From: Acidobacteriota bacterium
GTDB taxonomy: Bacteria > Acidobacteriota > Vicinamibacteria > Vicinamibacterales > UBA823
DNA: 64,000 nucleotides
Direction of reading: 5' to 3'
Assembly: GCA_002730735.1 (NCBI GenBank)
Contig: PCAU01000008.1
Location: forward strand, 58,313-122,312
Each line of letters starts with the position of its first letter. Positions within the stretch are counted from its first letter, which is position 1. The translations under genes and the position numbers were made by a program. The notes beneath the pieces were generated by a model that was not told the origin of the DNA, made no database searches, and worked only from the letters and a program-made list of their open reading frames with translations. This document shows positions 26,142 through 35,135 of the stretch, piece after piece.

Positions 26142-28037
26142 TTAGGATGCGGTGACGACACGTCGCACGGCTGCAACAATCCGCGCGGCGGAAATCCCGT
26201 ACTTCTCCAGTAATTCATCAGGCTTGCCGCTGCGTGGAATCTCGGACACCGCCAGGCGATGCACGTCGATGCCGTCGGTGCCGACGGCCGCACTCACGGC
26301 ATCACCGAGTCCACCGCTCACATAATGGTCCTCAACAGTGATCAGGGCGTTGCCACAGCGCTTGCCAGCTCGAATCAAGGTCGCCGCATCGATGGGCGAA
26401 AGCGAATAGGCATCGATGACGCTAATCGCAACGTCGTCCTTGGCGAGCAAGTCAGCCGCTTCCAGGGCTTCAAACACCGTTACACCAACGGCGACAACAG
26501 TCGCAACGTCGTTCGGACTCTCCCGCAACGTCTTTGATCCCCCAATAACGAACTGCTCTGATGGCGGGTAAATAACTGGGGTCTTAGGGCGTGAGGTCCG
26601 CATGTAGACCATGCCCTGGTGTGCGGCAGCCGCAGCGACAAGACGCTCAGCACTGACGCCATCGCATGGATACAGTACGGCACAGTTGGGGACCGCCCGC
26701 ATCATCGCAAGGTCTTCGAGTGCCATCTGGGATGGACCATCCTCACCGATCGACACACCAGCATGCGACCCAGCGAGCTTGAGATTTAGGTTACTGATAC
26801 CCGCCATGCGGATGAAGTCGTAAGCACGAGACAGAAAACACGCGAACGTGGACGGAAACGGAATAGCGCCGCGGCTGGCCAGCCCCATAGCCGCGCCCAC
26901 CATAACTTGCTCGGCGATGTAGGTCTGATAAAAGCGCGCACGGTGCGCCTTTTCAAACGTCTCACTGAACGTGGAATTCTTAACGTCCGCATCCAATGCC
27001 ACCACGCGCTGGTCGACCGCCCCAAGAGCGGCCAGCGCGGTGCCGTAGGCAGTCCGGGTCGCCACCTGCGCTCCTAAGTCATAGGCAGGCGCGGGCATCC
27101 CACTCACATCCACCGGGCCCGTGGGTTCCACGGGAGCATCCACAGGTGCGGCTACGGGTGGACAACTAGCGCCGTCGACCATCTGCGTTTCGAGCTCCGC
27201 AATCGCCGCGTTCATGTCATCGCCAAGCTTGAGAGCCTTGCCGTGCCACCCATCCAGTCCTTCGAACAGCGATACGCCCTTCCCCTTGAGGGTCCGAGCC
27301 AAGATCATTGTCGGGCGGCCCTGCGTATTACGCGCCTCATCGAATGCAGTCAAAATCGCGTCCAAATCGTGCCCGTCCACCAATATCGCCCGCCACCCAA
27401 ACGCTTCCCATCGTTGTGCGAACTGTTCAAGCGAATGGCCCCACTGAGTCGCCCGGCTCTGACCGAGGGCGTTGACGTCAGTGATGCCACAGAGATTGTC
27501 CAGTTTGTGTTGCTCGGCGACCTGCGCAGCTTCCCACACCGACCCCTCCGCAGACTCGCCATCACCGAGGAGGACGTAAGTGCGATATGGCGATTGCAGC
27601 CGGCGAGCGTTGAGGGCAATACCAACAGCTGCACAGACACCCTGCCCCAAGGAGCCGGTTGCGACATCCACAAATGGAAGACGCGGGGTCGGATGTCCTT
27701 CCAGATCAGAGTCGACCCGGCGTAGGGCAGTGACATCTCCGACGAAACCCACCTGCGCCCATGCCGCGTAGAGCAATGGCGCGGCATGCCCTTTTGACAA
27801 CACAAATCGATCACTGTGGGGATACTGTGGATTCTCGGGGTCGAACCGCATCTCCGAGAAGAATAAGGCCGCAACAACGTCAGCGGCCGAGCAACAACTG
27901 GTGGGATGTCCGCTTCCAGCGGTAGATGTCGCCCGGATCGAATCAATACGAAGGCGCGCAGCGACGTTACGCAACGCGGGCACGAGGGATGATCTATCGA
28001 CCGCCAACACTCGACTCCGAAGCCAAGAGTCTACCAT
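26142..28037 (-). CDS. tkt: Transketolase (631 aa)
   Basis: TPP-dependent transfer of two-carbon units in the pentose phosphate cycle. The N-terminal TPP domain has GSGHPTSCCSAADVVAALFF, FVLSKGHAAPLLYA and the GDGESAEGSVWEA / N motif (LLGDGESAEG). The central pyrimidine domain has the EDGPSQMALEDLAMMR segment. The C-terminal domain begins near residue 490. A linker with repeated V/P/A (PVAAPVDAPVEPTGP) around residue 290-305 is unusual. Length is close to E. coli transketolase. Confidence 0.94.
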   Translation of the reverse strand: MVDSWLRSRVLAVDRSSLVPALRNVAARLRIDSIRATSTAGSGHPTSCCSAADVVAALFFSEMRFDPENPQYPHSDRFVLSKGHAAPLLYAAWAQVGFVGDVTALRRVDSDLEGHPTPRLPFVDVATGSLGQGVCAAVGIALNARRLQSPYRTYVLLGDGESAEGSVWEAAQVAEQHKLDNLCGITDVNALGQSRATQWGHSLEQFAQRWEAFGWRAILVDGHDLDAILTAFDEARNTQGRPTMILARTLKGKGVSLFEGLDGWHGKALKLGDDMNAAIAELETQMVDGASCPPVAAPVDAPVEPTGPVDVSGMPAPAYDLGAQVATRTAYGTALAALGAVDQRVVALDADVKNSTFSETFEKAHRARFYQTYIAEQVMVGAAMGLASRGAIPFPSTFACFLSRAYDFIRMAGISNLNLKLAGSHAGVSIGEDGPSQMALEDLAMMRAVPNCAVLYPCDGVSAERLVAAAAAHQGMVYMRTSRPKTPVIYPPSEQFVIGGSKTLRESPNDVATVVAVGVTVFEALEAADLLAKDDVAISVIDAYSLSPIDAATLIRAGKRCGNALITVEDHYVSGGLGDAVSAAVGTDGIDVHRLAVSEIPRSGKPDELLEKYGISAARIVAAVRRVVTAS

Positions 28038-28088
28038 AGCGTCGTCCGGCAGCTAGTGCCTCGGTACAGACGCCTCCCAACAGTCCGC

Positions 28089-28094
28089 TATAAT
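28089..28094 (+). promoter_or_regulatory. -10 element giving a leaderless transcript (DUF4149-like gene)
   Basis: A perfect TATAAT precedes the ATG at 28102. With a normal -10 to +1 distance transcription would begin at about 28101. The -35 is weak (ACAGAC-like at 28066-28071). An ATG at 28093 lies inside the -10 box and so cannot be the real start if this promoter is used. Confidence 0.5.
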
Positions 28095-28101
28095 GCCAGC
28101 G

Positions 28102-28596
28102 ATGATTGCGTTCAGGTATGCGTATGTGTTGCTGCTCGCACTTTGGCTTGGCGGGATGGTCGCACTGGGGGGAATTACCGCACCAGCGACCTTCGCAGTG
28201 TTGCAGCAAGATAATCCCGACACCGGACGCACGTTGGCTGGTCGGGTCTTTGGAGAGACCCTGAAGCGGTTTCACATTGCCTCCTATGCCATCGCCGGAC
28301 TCCTGTTGGCTTGCTTAATCGGCATGGCGGCTCTCGGTTCGAAGCCCGTCGGTTTCGAAATCCGCTTCGTCATCATCGTGGCGATGTTACTTATCAGCCT
28401 CTATTCAGGCCGTGGGGTCTCCCCGACAATTGAACGGATGCAGCAGAAAATTGGTGGGCCAGTCGCCTCCCTGGAATCCGACGACCCACGCCGTGCCCGA
28501 TTCGGACGCCTCCACGCACTATCAACAGCGTTGATGCTCGCCAACATCACGGGCGCCCTGGTCTTGCTCTACTGGGAAGCCCGACGCGGGGGCTAA
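28102..28596 (+). CDS. Small integral membrane protein (DUF4149 / TMEM205-like, 164 aa)
   Basis: Four hydrophobic segments are seen (ALWLGGMVALGGITAPATFAVLQ near the N-terminus; AGLLLACLIG; FVIIVAMLLISLYSG; and MLANITGALVLL at the C-terminus) with a glycine-rich first segment typical of DUF4149. Function of the family is unknown. The start is taken as ATG 28102 because a TATAAT box overlaps the upstream ATG (28093) and ends eight bases before it. It begins a plus-strand block that includes an acyltransferase. Confidence 0.7.
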   Translation: MIAFRYAYVLLLALWLGGMVALGGITAPATFAVLQQDNPDTGRTLAGRVFGETLKRFHIASYAIAGLLLACLIGMAALGSKPVGFEIRFVIIVAMLLISLYSGRGVSPTIERMQQKIGGPVASLESDDPRRARFGRLHALSTALMLANITGALVLLYWEARRGG

Positions 28597-28648
28597 CCAA
28601 TCCCAACTCAGTCACCTTCACTCACGGCATCTGCTTGAAAACACATGA

Positions 28649-28654
28649 TATAGT
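28649..28654 (+). promoter_or_regulatory. Extended -10 box before plsB-like gene
   Basis: TGA precedes TATAGT (TGnTATAGT), an extended -10, nine bases before the ATG at 28664. Transcription would start about three bases before the ATG, so the mRNA would be nearly leaderless. No strong -35 is visible. Confidence 0.45.
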
Positions 28655-28663
28655 GCCAGTGGG

Positions 28664-29791
28664 ATGCTGGATGACATCACTCAAGCGGTGCTTGCGCATG
28701 ACGAGGTTGCCCGATACCTTCGCGGTGGTCCTGGCGAAAGCGATCTTGAAGCTCGCGAACGGGTACAGGCTTATATAGAGGAACTTCGTACGACGCAGCG
28801 CTATCCATTCTACAGAGCGCTGAAGCATCCGCTGTATCCGATCCTTAGAAAAATTACGAGAGTGCCCGAGGCCGTTGAAATAGCCGAGGCCGCAACCGGC
28901 CGGGGGCGCGTGATCTATGCGTCAAATCATAAGAGCCATCTTGATTACCTTGTTGAACCACTCATTCTTGACGACCACGGAATCCGACCACCGCTAATCG
29001 CTGCCGGCATCAACCTGTTCGGCGGTGCACTGGGCCTCCTGCATCGACATGTGACTGGTGCGATCCCAATCCGACGCAACACAAAGGACCCGGCGTATCT
29101 GGTAACGCTGAAGGCCTATGTCGCAGAGCTGTTAAAGCGCCATGACTTTTTGGTCTATCTCGAAGGCGGCCGTTCATACAACGGCGCCATGAAAACACCG
29201 AAAACGGGACTGCTACATGCAGCGCTCCAAGCCGGTCGAGACGACCTAAAGATCGTCCCGATGGCCGTAGCCTACGACTTCGTACTTGAAGATCAGGTGC
29301 TAGCGCATCAGGGCGTCAAACGGCAACAGCGGCCATTTGCGCGGGAGCTCGCCGAGATGGTGCGCTACGGGGTAGGGTATCAATCTCGAGCCTTTGTTAC
29401 GTTCGGTGCACCGCTTCCGTTAGGCGGTTACGATCCTGGTTCCCGTCGCGAGGTGATGGGTCTAGCCAGTCGGATCGGTGACTTGATCGGAAAGTTGCAC
29501 AAGGTGCTGCCGACCGCCCTAGTCTCGGCAGCCATGCGTCCCTCCATCGAGCTTGCGGAACTGACTGACCGAATCGACGGGCTCATCGAAGTGCTGCGAA
29601 GCAATAACGCAAATCTGGCTGTCTCAACCGGTCAACAAGCCCTTGACGAGGCGATCGAACCGATGATCGAGCGAGGCATCGTGATTCTCGACGGCACAAG
29701 GTGTCGGGTACGCGAGCGGATTGTTTTGCGTTACTACGCCCGCTCAATTCAGCATCTACTCTCCCCAAGTTCCGACCAAGCGACGCACTGA
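28664..29791 (+). CDS. Glycerol-3-phosphate/1-acyl-glycerol-phosphate acyltransferase, PlsB-like (375 aa)
   Basis: The acyltransferase motifs are all visible: block I NHKSHLDYL (HX4D), block II IPIRRN, block III YLEGGRSYNGAMKTPKTG and block IV KIVPMAVAYD. The order and the phrase INLFGGALGLLHR match the PlsB-type (glycerol-3-phosphate) group, although the protein is much shorter than E. coli PlsB and lacks its N-terminal half. It works in phospholipid synthesis at the membrane. The next gene starts 7 bp after, and pcs elsewhere in the window uses the same pool of diacylglycerol lipids. Confidence 0.8.
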   Translation: MLDDITQAVLAHDEVARYLRGGPGESDLEARERVQAYIEELRTTQRYPFYRALKHPLYPILRKITRVPEAVEIAEAATGRGRVIYASNHKSHLDYLVEPLILDDHGIRPPLIAAGINLFGGALGLLHRHVTGAIPIRRNTKDPAYLVTLKAYVAELLKRHDFLVYLEGGRSYNGAMKTPKTGLLHAALQAGRDDLKIVPMAVAYDFVLEDQVLAHQGVKRQQRPFARELAEMVRYGVGYQSRAFVTFGAPLPLGGYDPGSRREVMGLASRIGDLIGKLHKVLPTALVSAAMRPSIELAELTDRIDGLIEVLRSNNANLAVSTGQQALDEAIEPMIERGIVILDGTRCRVRERIVLRYYARSIQHLLSPSSDQATH

Positions 29792-29797
29792 CTTTCC

Positions 29798-30568
29798 ATG
29801 GTCGTGAAAGCTTTTCAACATCACTCATTGGGCCGTGGTGCGTCCGACCCGGTCACGACAGATCGTGTGCCGACACTAGGTGGATTTGTATCGATACCGG
29901 CTGGTTGGATTGTGATGGGCAGTACAGCCGGTCAGGCCGACGAGCAGCCTCTACACCGGGTGTGGGTCGATGCTTTCGAAATCGCAACCTGTGCAGTAAC
30001 TCGAGAGGCATACAACGTGTTCCTGACATCCACCGGCCATCCGCATCCGCGTGATTGGGGAACACCTGCACTGTCTCGTCCAGGTCAGCCTGCGGTCGGT
30101 GTGAGTTGGAACGATGCTGTGGCATATTGCCACTGGCTATCGACCAAAGGGCAACTGGCGTGCCTACCAACGGAAGCGCAATGGGAACGCGCCGCGCGAG
30201 GACAACGACAGGGATGTCACTACCCGTGGGGCGACACGATTCCCGAGTGGGTACCCAACGGTGGTCGTGGCCCACTCGACGGCCCGTGGCCCGTGATGCT
30301 CGGAGAGCCCAACGACTTCGGGCTCTTTGGCATCGCTGCAAACATCCACGAGTGGTGTGCGGACTGGCATGCCGCAGACTTTTACAAGCGGTCCCCCGCA
30401 TTGAACCCAACCGGCCCAGTCTCTGGCGTTCGCCGGGCGTCCCGAGGAGGAGCGTGGCGACACGCCACGACCGTAAGCCGTGTAGCCGCGCGGAGCAAGC
30501 TGGACCCGACCTATCGTTACACTGATTACGGCTTTCGTCTGGCGCGGCCTATGCTCCATGCACTATGA
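29798..30568 (+). CDS. Formylglycine-generating-enzyme-fold protein lacking catalytic cysteines (256 aa)
   Basis: The sulfatase-modifying factor domain covers most of the length: FVSIPAGWIVMGST, WVDAFEIATCAVTREAYNVF, PAVGVSWNDAVAYCHWL and LPTEAQWERAARG are classical FGE segments, as is the C-terminal YGFRLAR. True formylglycine enzymes have two cysteines just before VAARS; here that segment is GGAWRHATTVSRVAARS with none. It is therefore unlikely to oxidise cysteine and may be a binding or scaffold member of the family. It overlaps the next gene by 4 bp (ATGA), linking it to the nucleotidyltransferase. Confidence 0.75.
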   Translation: MVVKAFQHHSLGRGASDPVTTDRVPTLGGFVSIPAGWIVMGSTAGQADEQPLHRVWVDAFEIATCAVTREAYNVFLTSTGHPHPRDWGTPALSRPGQPAVGVSWNDAVAYCHWLSTKGQLACLPTEAQWERAARGQRQGCHYPWGDTIPEWVPNGGRGPLDGPWPVMLGEPNDFGLFGIAANIHEWCADWHAADFYKRSPALNPTGPVSGVRRASRGGAWRHATTVSRVAARSKLDPTYRYTDYGFRLARPMLHAL

Positions 30569-31944
30569 GTACCGAGGTTGAGTTCGCCATCAAGATCGCC
30601 CAAGCAGTTCGAGAGGCCGGTGGGCGCGCCTTGTTCATTGGCGGTTGGGTACGTGATCAGCTGCGCGGTCACCCCTCCCAGGATATCGACCTCGAAGTTT
30701 ACGGCTTGTCCGCCGAACAACTCCGTCGCTTGCTAGCAACTTTCGGTTCGGTCAACGCCGTCGGGGAGAGCTTCACCGTCTACAAAGTGGGCTTCATCGA
30801 CGTCGCACTTCCGCGCCGAGAATCGAAGAGTGGTCGCGGCCACCGTGGTTTCACGGTCACCGGCGACCCCAATCTTTCCCACAATGAAGCCTTCCGGCGT
30901 CGGGACTTCACCATTAACGCGATCGGCTGGGATCCGCTGCTTGAAGAATATATCGACCCCTACGCTGGACGCGCTGATCTCAAGGATGGTCTGCTTAGAG
31001 CCGTCGACCCGAACACGTTCAGCGACGATAGCCTACGCGCGTTGCGGGCGGTGCAGTTTGCTGCACGTTTCGAATTCAGCCTTGAGGTGGAGACGGCAAG
31101 TCTTTGCGCAAGGCTTCCCCTCGACGACCTTCCGGCCGAACGTGTATGGGGAGAATTCGACAAACTGCTTCTACTCGCATCCAAGCCGTCACAGGGATTC
31201 ACGCTAGCGCAGTCACTAGGTATCATTGACCAGCTCTTCCCCGAGTTAGTCGCTCTCATAAATTGCCCGCAGGAGCCTGAATGGCATCCAGAGGGAGATG
31301 TCTGGACCCATACTTTATTGGTCATTGATGAGGCACGCAGACGTATTAATGACTTAGCGCGTCCAGCGCAGACTGCGATTATGCTTGGCGCCGTCTGTCA
31401 TGATTTCGGTAAGCCGGCCACTACCCGGGTCATTGATGGCCGGATTCGATCGCTCGACCACGAGGCGGCAGGCATCCCCCCTGCGATCACCTTCCTTGAT
31501 CGGTTGAACATACACACCATCGACGGTTTCGACGTGCGACATCAGGTGCTTGGCATGGTGGCTCACCACCTCAAGCCTGGGATGTGGCACCGCTCGCACG
31601 ACAACGTCGGTGATGGCGCGTTTCGGCGATTAGCATCAAAAGTGGACCTAGAACTCCTTGCGCGGCTGAGTACGGCGGATTGTCTCGGCCGGACTGGTGA
31701 ATTCGATTGCTCATCGATGGATTGGTTTATCGAGCGGGCCAGAAGCTTAAAGGTAGAACATGCCCCTCCGAAACCGCTACTCAAAGGGCGGCACCTAATC
31801 GCCCGAGGATGGAGTGCCGGACCAGCACTGGGAACTGTTCTCCGAGCTATTTACGAACGCCAACTCGACGGAAGTGTGACAACAGTGGAAGAAGCAATCG
31901 ACCTGGCTGAAACCTGGCAACAAACCCAACGAACTGACGACTAA
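30565..31944 (+). CDS. cca: CCA-adding / poly(A) polymerase-type nucleotidyltransferase with HD domain (459 aa)
   Basis: The nucleotidyltransferase head has GGWVRDQLRGHPSQDIDLEV near residue 27 and RRDFTINAIGWDPL near 112. A neck follows with DPNTFSDDSLRALRAVQFAARF. A metal-dependent HD domain is present (WTHTLLVIDEA, VCHDFGKPA, HHLKPGMWHRSHDN). Class II CCA enzymes with an HD domain repair tRNA ends. The tRNA genes in this window encode their CCA, so the enzyme would mostly repair. PAP function cannot be excluded from sequence. Confidence 0.85.
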   Translation: MSTEVEFAIKIAQAVREAGGRALFIGGWVRDQLRGHPSQDIDLEVYGLSAEQLRRLLATFGSVNAVGESFTVYKVGFIDVALPRRESKSGRGHRGFTVTGDPNLSHNEAFRRRDFTINAIGWDPLLEEYIDPYAGRADLKDGLLRAVDPNTFSDDSLRALRAVQFAARFEFSLEVETASLCARLPLDDLPAERVWGEFDKLLLLASKPSQGFTLAQSLGIIDQLFPELVALINCPQEPEWHPEGDVWTHTLLVIDEARRRINDLARPAQTAIMLGAVCHDFGKPATTRVIDGRIRSLDHEAAGIPPAITFLDRLNIHTIDGFDVRHQVLGMVAHHLKPGMWHRSHDNVGDGAFRRLASKVDLELLARLSTADCLGRTGEFDCSSMDWFIERARSLKVEHAPPKPLLKGRHLIARGWSAGPALGTVLRAIYERQLDGSVTTVEEAIDLAETWQQTQRTDD

Positions 31945-32897
31945 CCAGCTAGTTCCACACAGGCGACAAGCGTCTCCGGGGCCATGTTGCCACCGCTTAA
32001 GACGGCCACCACTGGTCGAGCAAGGTCGGCGCCCATCCGGCGGGCAGCGGCGACCGACGCGGCACCGCTCGGCTCTACTACAAGCTTCGCATGGCGGTGC
32101 AGCCAAACGACAGCCTCAGCGATCGACCGATCGTCAACGGTAACAAACTCGTCAACGAAGCGTTGCATATGAGCAAAGTTCAGGTCGCCAGGACGTACCG
32201 GTAGTAAACCGTCAGCGATACTCGACACACTATCGAGCGTGACGGGCTGCCCGGCCTCAAGCGAGGCTGTCATCGTTGCCGCACCAACCGGCTCCACCCC
32301 TATGACTCGCACTCCGGGCTTCGCCTGTTTGACCGCTGCCGACACGCCTGCGGCTAACCCGCCACCCCCCACTGGCAAGATGACTGTTGCCACGGTCGGA
32401 CACTGCTCCAAAAGCTCACGGCCGACGGTGCCTTGACCAGCAATGATCCACTCGTGATCGAAAGGCTGTATCAAAGTTAACTGGCGCGCCGATGCTTCTG
32501 CTTCCGCCCGGCGACCGCGTTCTCGTGAAGTCGTACCCTCGAAAAGCACCTCCGCGCCGAATTCACGCGCTCCATCCACCTTGATCTTCGGCGCTGTCGT
32601 TGGCATCACGACCGTCGCCGGCACGCCTAGCACACGAGCCGCCAGTGCGACCGCCTGAGCATGGTTGCCAGACGAATAGGTAATCACGCCACGGTCACGT
32701 GCCCCTGCATCAAGCTGCACAAGGGTGTTATAGGCGCCGCGGATCTTGAACGCACCTGCCGCCTGCAGGTTTTCGCACTTGAGAAGAATTGGTAAGTCAC
32801 CTGTGGCGGGCGACACCTCCACGATCGGTGTTCGGCGTGCCACACCTCGAATGCGTTCAGCCGCGGCATCGATCGCCTCTAGGGTCACCATCTTCAC
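31941..32897 (-). CDS. PLP-dependent threonine/serine dehydratase or racemase (318 aa)
   Basis: Fold-type II PLP enzyme: Lys in AAGAFKIRGAYNTL binds PLP, followed by SSGNHAQAVALAARVLG (Ser-Gly-Asn-His) and the phosphate-binding VGGGGLAAGVSAAV. There is no ACT regulatory domain, as in catabolic threonine dehydratases and serine racemases. The C-terminal SGGN motif is present. Starts are uncertain: a GTG at 32897 has GGAG nine bases upstream; ATG 32891 and TTG 32912 are alternatives. It is convergent with the nucleotidyltransferase, sharing four bases. Confidence 0.85.
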   Translation of the reverse strand: MKMVTLEAIDAAAERIRGVARRTPIVEVSPATGDLPILLKCENLQAAGAFKIRGAYNTLVQLDAGARDRGVITYSSGNHAQAVALAARVLGVPATVVMPTTAPKIKVDGAREFGAEVLFEGTTSRERGRRAEAEASARQLTLIQPFDHEWIIAGQGTVGRELLEQCPTVATVILPVGGGGLAAGVSAAVKQAKPGVRVIGVEPVGAATMTASLEAGQPVTLDSVSSIADGLLPVRPGDLNFAHMQRFVDEFVTVDDRSIAEAVVWLHRHAKLVVEPSGAASVAAARRMGADLARPVVAVLSGGNMAPETLVACVELAG

Positions 32898-33019
32898 CGT
32901 CTTTGGCTCCAAGTCAGATTATCTTCCGCCCACGCAGCGTCAGTATAGCCTTACTAAAGTCGTGGCAGCGAGTATCGAACTGTACCATCTACAATCGGCC
33001 AGTCATCCGGGCCGGCTTG

Positions 33020-33025
33020 TATACT
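33020..33025 (+). promoter_or_regulatory. -10 element, leaderless start of barrel gene
   Basis: TATACT ends five bases before the ATG at 33031, preceded by TTG. The predicted transcription start falls at the start codon; no Shine-Dalgarno is present. Confidence 0.4.
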
Positions 33026-33030
33026 GGGGC

Positions 33031-33687
33031 ATGCTCCGTGATTGTCGTCTTGGTTTCACATGTAGCCTTTTTGTGCTCTTGTGTATGACCATGGCTCCCG
33101 ACGCGCACGCGCAGGACCCAGTGACCGTGGGGCCGTTTGCGGTCGACCTCCGCGCCGCCATGCCGAGACTCGGCCAGAACGAGGTCCTAGCAAGCCAACG
33201 GAAACTGTCGGTTCTGCAACTTCCATCATGGGGACTCGGTGTCGACGTCGGCGGGCACGTTTACCCGGTGAAGTGGAAGACCATCACCTTCGGTGTCGGT
33301 GTCCAGACACTGTTTTCTCAAGGCAGGCGATCACCAACTTCTGAGGAAATCACAAGCAACCCTGACCTGCCGGTTATCCGGACAAAGTTCACCACAATCG
33401 CGCCACAACTCTCACTCAACTTCAGCGGCACGAGCGGTTGGAGTTACATGAGCGGCGGTCTCGGCGCCTCTACCTTTAACGTGGGCTCATCTGAGGCCGA
33501 GCGAGACGACCGGCGGTTTAGAACGATCAACTATGGTGGTGGTGGACGGTGGTTTGCAAGAGATCACCTCGGGTTCTCATTGGACCTTCGCTTCTACGGT
33601 ATCAGTCCCCAAGGCGGGACGGACAAGCTACCGGCACTGCCGCGAATGCGGCTGGTGGTACTCAGTATCGGCGTTTCGTTCAAGTAG
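33031..33687 (+). CDS. Predicted outer-membrane beta-barrel protein (218 aa)
   Basis: A signal peptide ending in HAQ (about residue 28) precedes alternating hydrophobic and polar strands, among them TITFGVGVQTLF and HLGFSLDLRFYGI, ending with SIGVSFK. The C-terminal Phe near the end fits an outer-membrane barrel of about eight strands. No function known. The ATG at 33031 is preferred; an open frame extends further upstream but has no signal peptide and overlaps the dehydratase gene's leader. Confidence 0.7.
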   Translation: MLRDCRLGFTCSLFVLLCMTMAPDAHAQDPVTVGPFAVDLRAAMPRLGQNEVLASQRKLSVLQLPSWGLGVDVGGHVYPVKWKTITFGVGVQTLFSQGRRSPTSEEITSNPDLPVIRTKFTTIAPQLSLNFSGTSGWSYMSGGLGASTFNVGSSEAERDDRRFRTINYGGGGRWFARDHLGFSLDLRFYGISPQGGTDKLPALPRMRLVVLSIGVSFK

Positions 33688-33718
33688 AAAAGCCATCCGT
33701 AAACGGCCTTCGCTCAGG

Positions 33719-34468
33719 TTATGAGTTGAACAGAGTTTCAGGTGGCCATCCATCAAGGTAACGCCGCGCCTGTTTGATCCAAGGCGACTCTCCGGACCGG
33801 AGGTAATCTGGAACAGCATCTTCCTGGTCAACAATCTCCTGCATGACGGACTTTGCCTCGGCCTTCCGTCCCATTTTGTCGAGCAGCAATCCCCAATAAA
33901 ATTTTGGGCGTGCGCGGGCCCACGCACTAACAACAGAAGCATATTGTTCCAGCGCTTCACTATCCTGCCCGGCAGCCAACAACGCGTCAGCCAGTCTCTC
34001 TGCCGCTTCACCGTAATCGTACTTCGGGTCATCAGCGTATACCTTCCGCAATGCCTCGACCGCCTCCGCGTGTCGACCCTGCGCCGCCAACGCTAGGCCG
34101 AAATGGTAGCGGGCATATACGCTCTCCGGGTCGGCCTCCAGCGACCGACGGTAGGCTTCAGCAGCAGACTGGTGATCTCCTTCGCTTACCTGTAGGTCAC
34201 CTAGCTCAACAAAGAGACCAGGTGCCGGATTCGAAAGAAGTAGCGATTGGAGCTCGTCGATTCGAGGATTGCGTGGAACCGTCTCAATGGTCGAGGTCTG
34301 CCCGAACTGGCGTCCACGGCGAAGCTCACTAAACACATACGCTAGAGCCCCAATCGGTCCAAAAAACAAAATCCCCAGCACCCACCATAAGCGCGACCGC
34401 AAACGCAAACAGTCGACTATGGCCCAGATCTGAAACGTGATCAAAACAACGTATATGAGCAACAACAC
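33719..34468 (-). CDS. TPR protein with N-terminal PLDc_N-like membrane segment (249 aa)
   Basis: The N-terminus has two hydrophobic segments (LLLIYVVLITFQIWAIVDCL; WWVLGILFFGPIGALAYVFSEL), a layout like the PLDc_N domain. Several tetratricopeptide units follow (for example DPESVYARYHFGLALAAQGRH). TPRs suggest a scaffold at the membrane. The start is uncertain: a GTG at 34468 has GGAGG ten bases upstream; an in-frame ATG at 34522 is further away. It is convergent with the barrel gene. Confidence 0.7.
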   Translation of the reverse strand: MLLLIYVVLITFQIWAIVDCLRLRSRLWWVLGILFFGPIGALAYVFSELRRGRQFGQTSTIETVPRNPRIDELQSLLLSNPAPGLFVELGDLQVSEGDHQSAAEAYRRSLEADPESVYARYHFGLALAAQGRHAEAVEALRKVYADDPKYDYGEAAERLADALLAAGQDSEALEQYASVVSAWARARPKFYWGLLLDKMGRKAEAKSVMQEIVDQEDAVPDYLRSGESPWIKQARRYLDGWPPETLFNS

Positions 34469-34807
34469 CTCGATGCAACCTCCATACGGACGACCGTGAG
34501 TCCTTCCACCTCTAGCATCCACTGAGCAATGCCGACGGCGCGGGCCAATTTCAAGAAATGGGAACCAGAAAAACAGCCTCGGTGCTTTCTACATCAACTC
34601 TGTTAGCATACGCTACCGGTGGGATATCGGGCGAACAGCCACGATGTGCTTGCCACAGTCTTAGATTCTAATGCAGCTGTGCCTTACGGTGACAGTAGGA
34701 CCATTTAGTGTCCTGGTCGAAGCAAATACATACGTGACCATGGCTCTGACTGACGTTGCACAGATGCGTCAGCTTGTGGGACACTACTCGGCGGAAGGGA
34801 TTCACGT
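34469..34807. other. Intergenic region before infA
   Basis: About 340 bp between the TPR protein and infA. Near 34610-34625 there is a small inverted repeat (TAGC ... GCTA). I saw no ORF, RNA gene or clear promoter. Confidence 0.3.
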
Positions 34808-35026
34808 TTGAGCAAAGAGGACTTAATCGACGTTCAAGGAACGGTCGTTGCAGTACACAGTGGCGGACTTTATCGAGTAGAGTGTGACGCGGGGCACGAA
34901 GTACTCGCCCAGCTAAGCGGCCGCATGAGACGCTTCCGAATCAGAGTCGTGCCGGGAGACCGGGTGACTATCGGTGTATCACCATACGACCCGGCGCGTG
35001 GCATCATCACATTCCGCGCTCGTTAG
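34808..35026 (+). CDS. infA: Translation initiation factor IF-1 (72 aa)
   Basis: An OB-fold of 72 residues beginning SKEDLIDVQGTVVAVHSGG and ending VSPYDPARGIITFRAR, matching IF-1. The start is TTG at 34808, with AGGGA (34796-34800) seven bases upstream, a clear SD. In many bacteria infA sits in the spc ribosomal operon; here it is isolated, and a second copy may exist elsewhere. Confidence 0.93.
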   Translation: MSKEDLIDVQGTVVAVHSGGLYRVECDAGHEVLAQLSGRMRRFRIRVVPGDRVTIGVSPYDPARGIITFRAR

Positions 35027-35135
35027 CCTACTTGCGATCAACACTGCGAAACTCCAGCGTGAGCATTTCAGCCCAGAGAGGTGCAAGGATAATGTTCTCT
35101 GCTAACTGGGGAGCAATCTACCAACACCGGCACTC

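Noticed and set aside
29798-30568. True formylglycine-generating enzyme
   Set aside because: The two catalytic cysteines are absent and no sulfatase gene is near.
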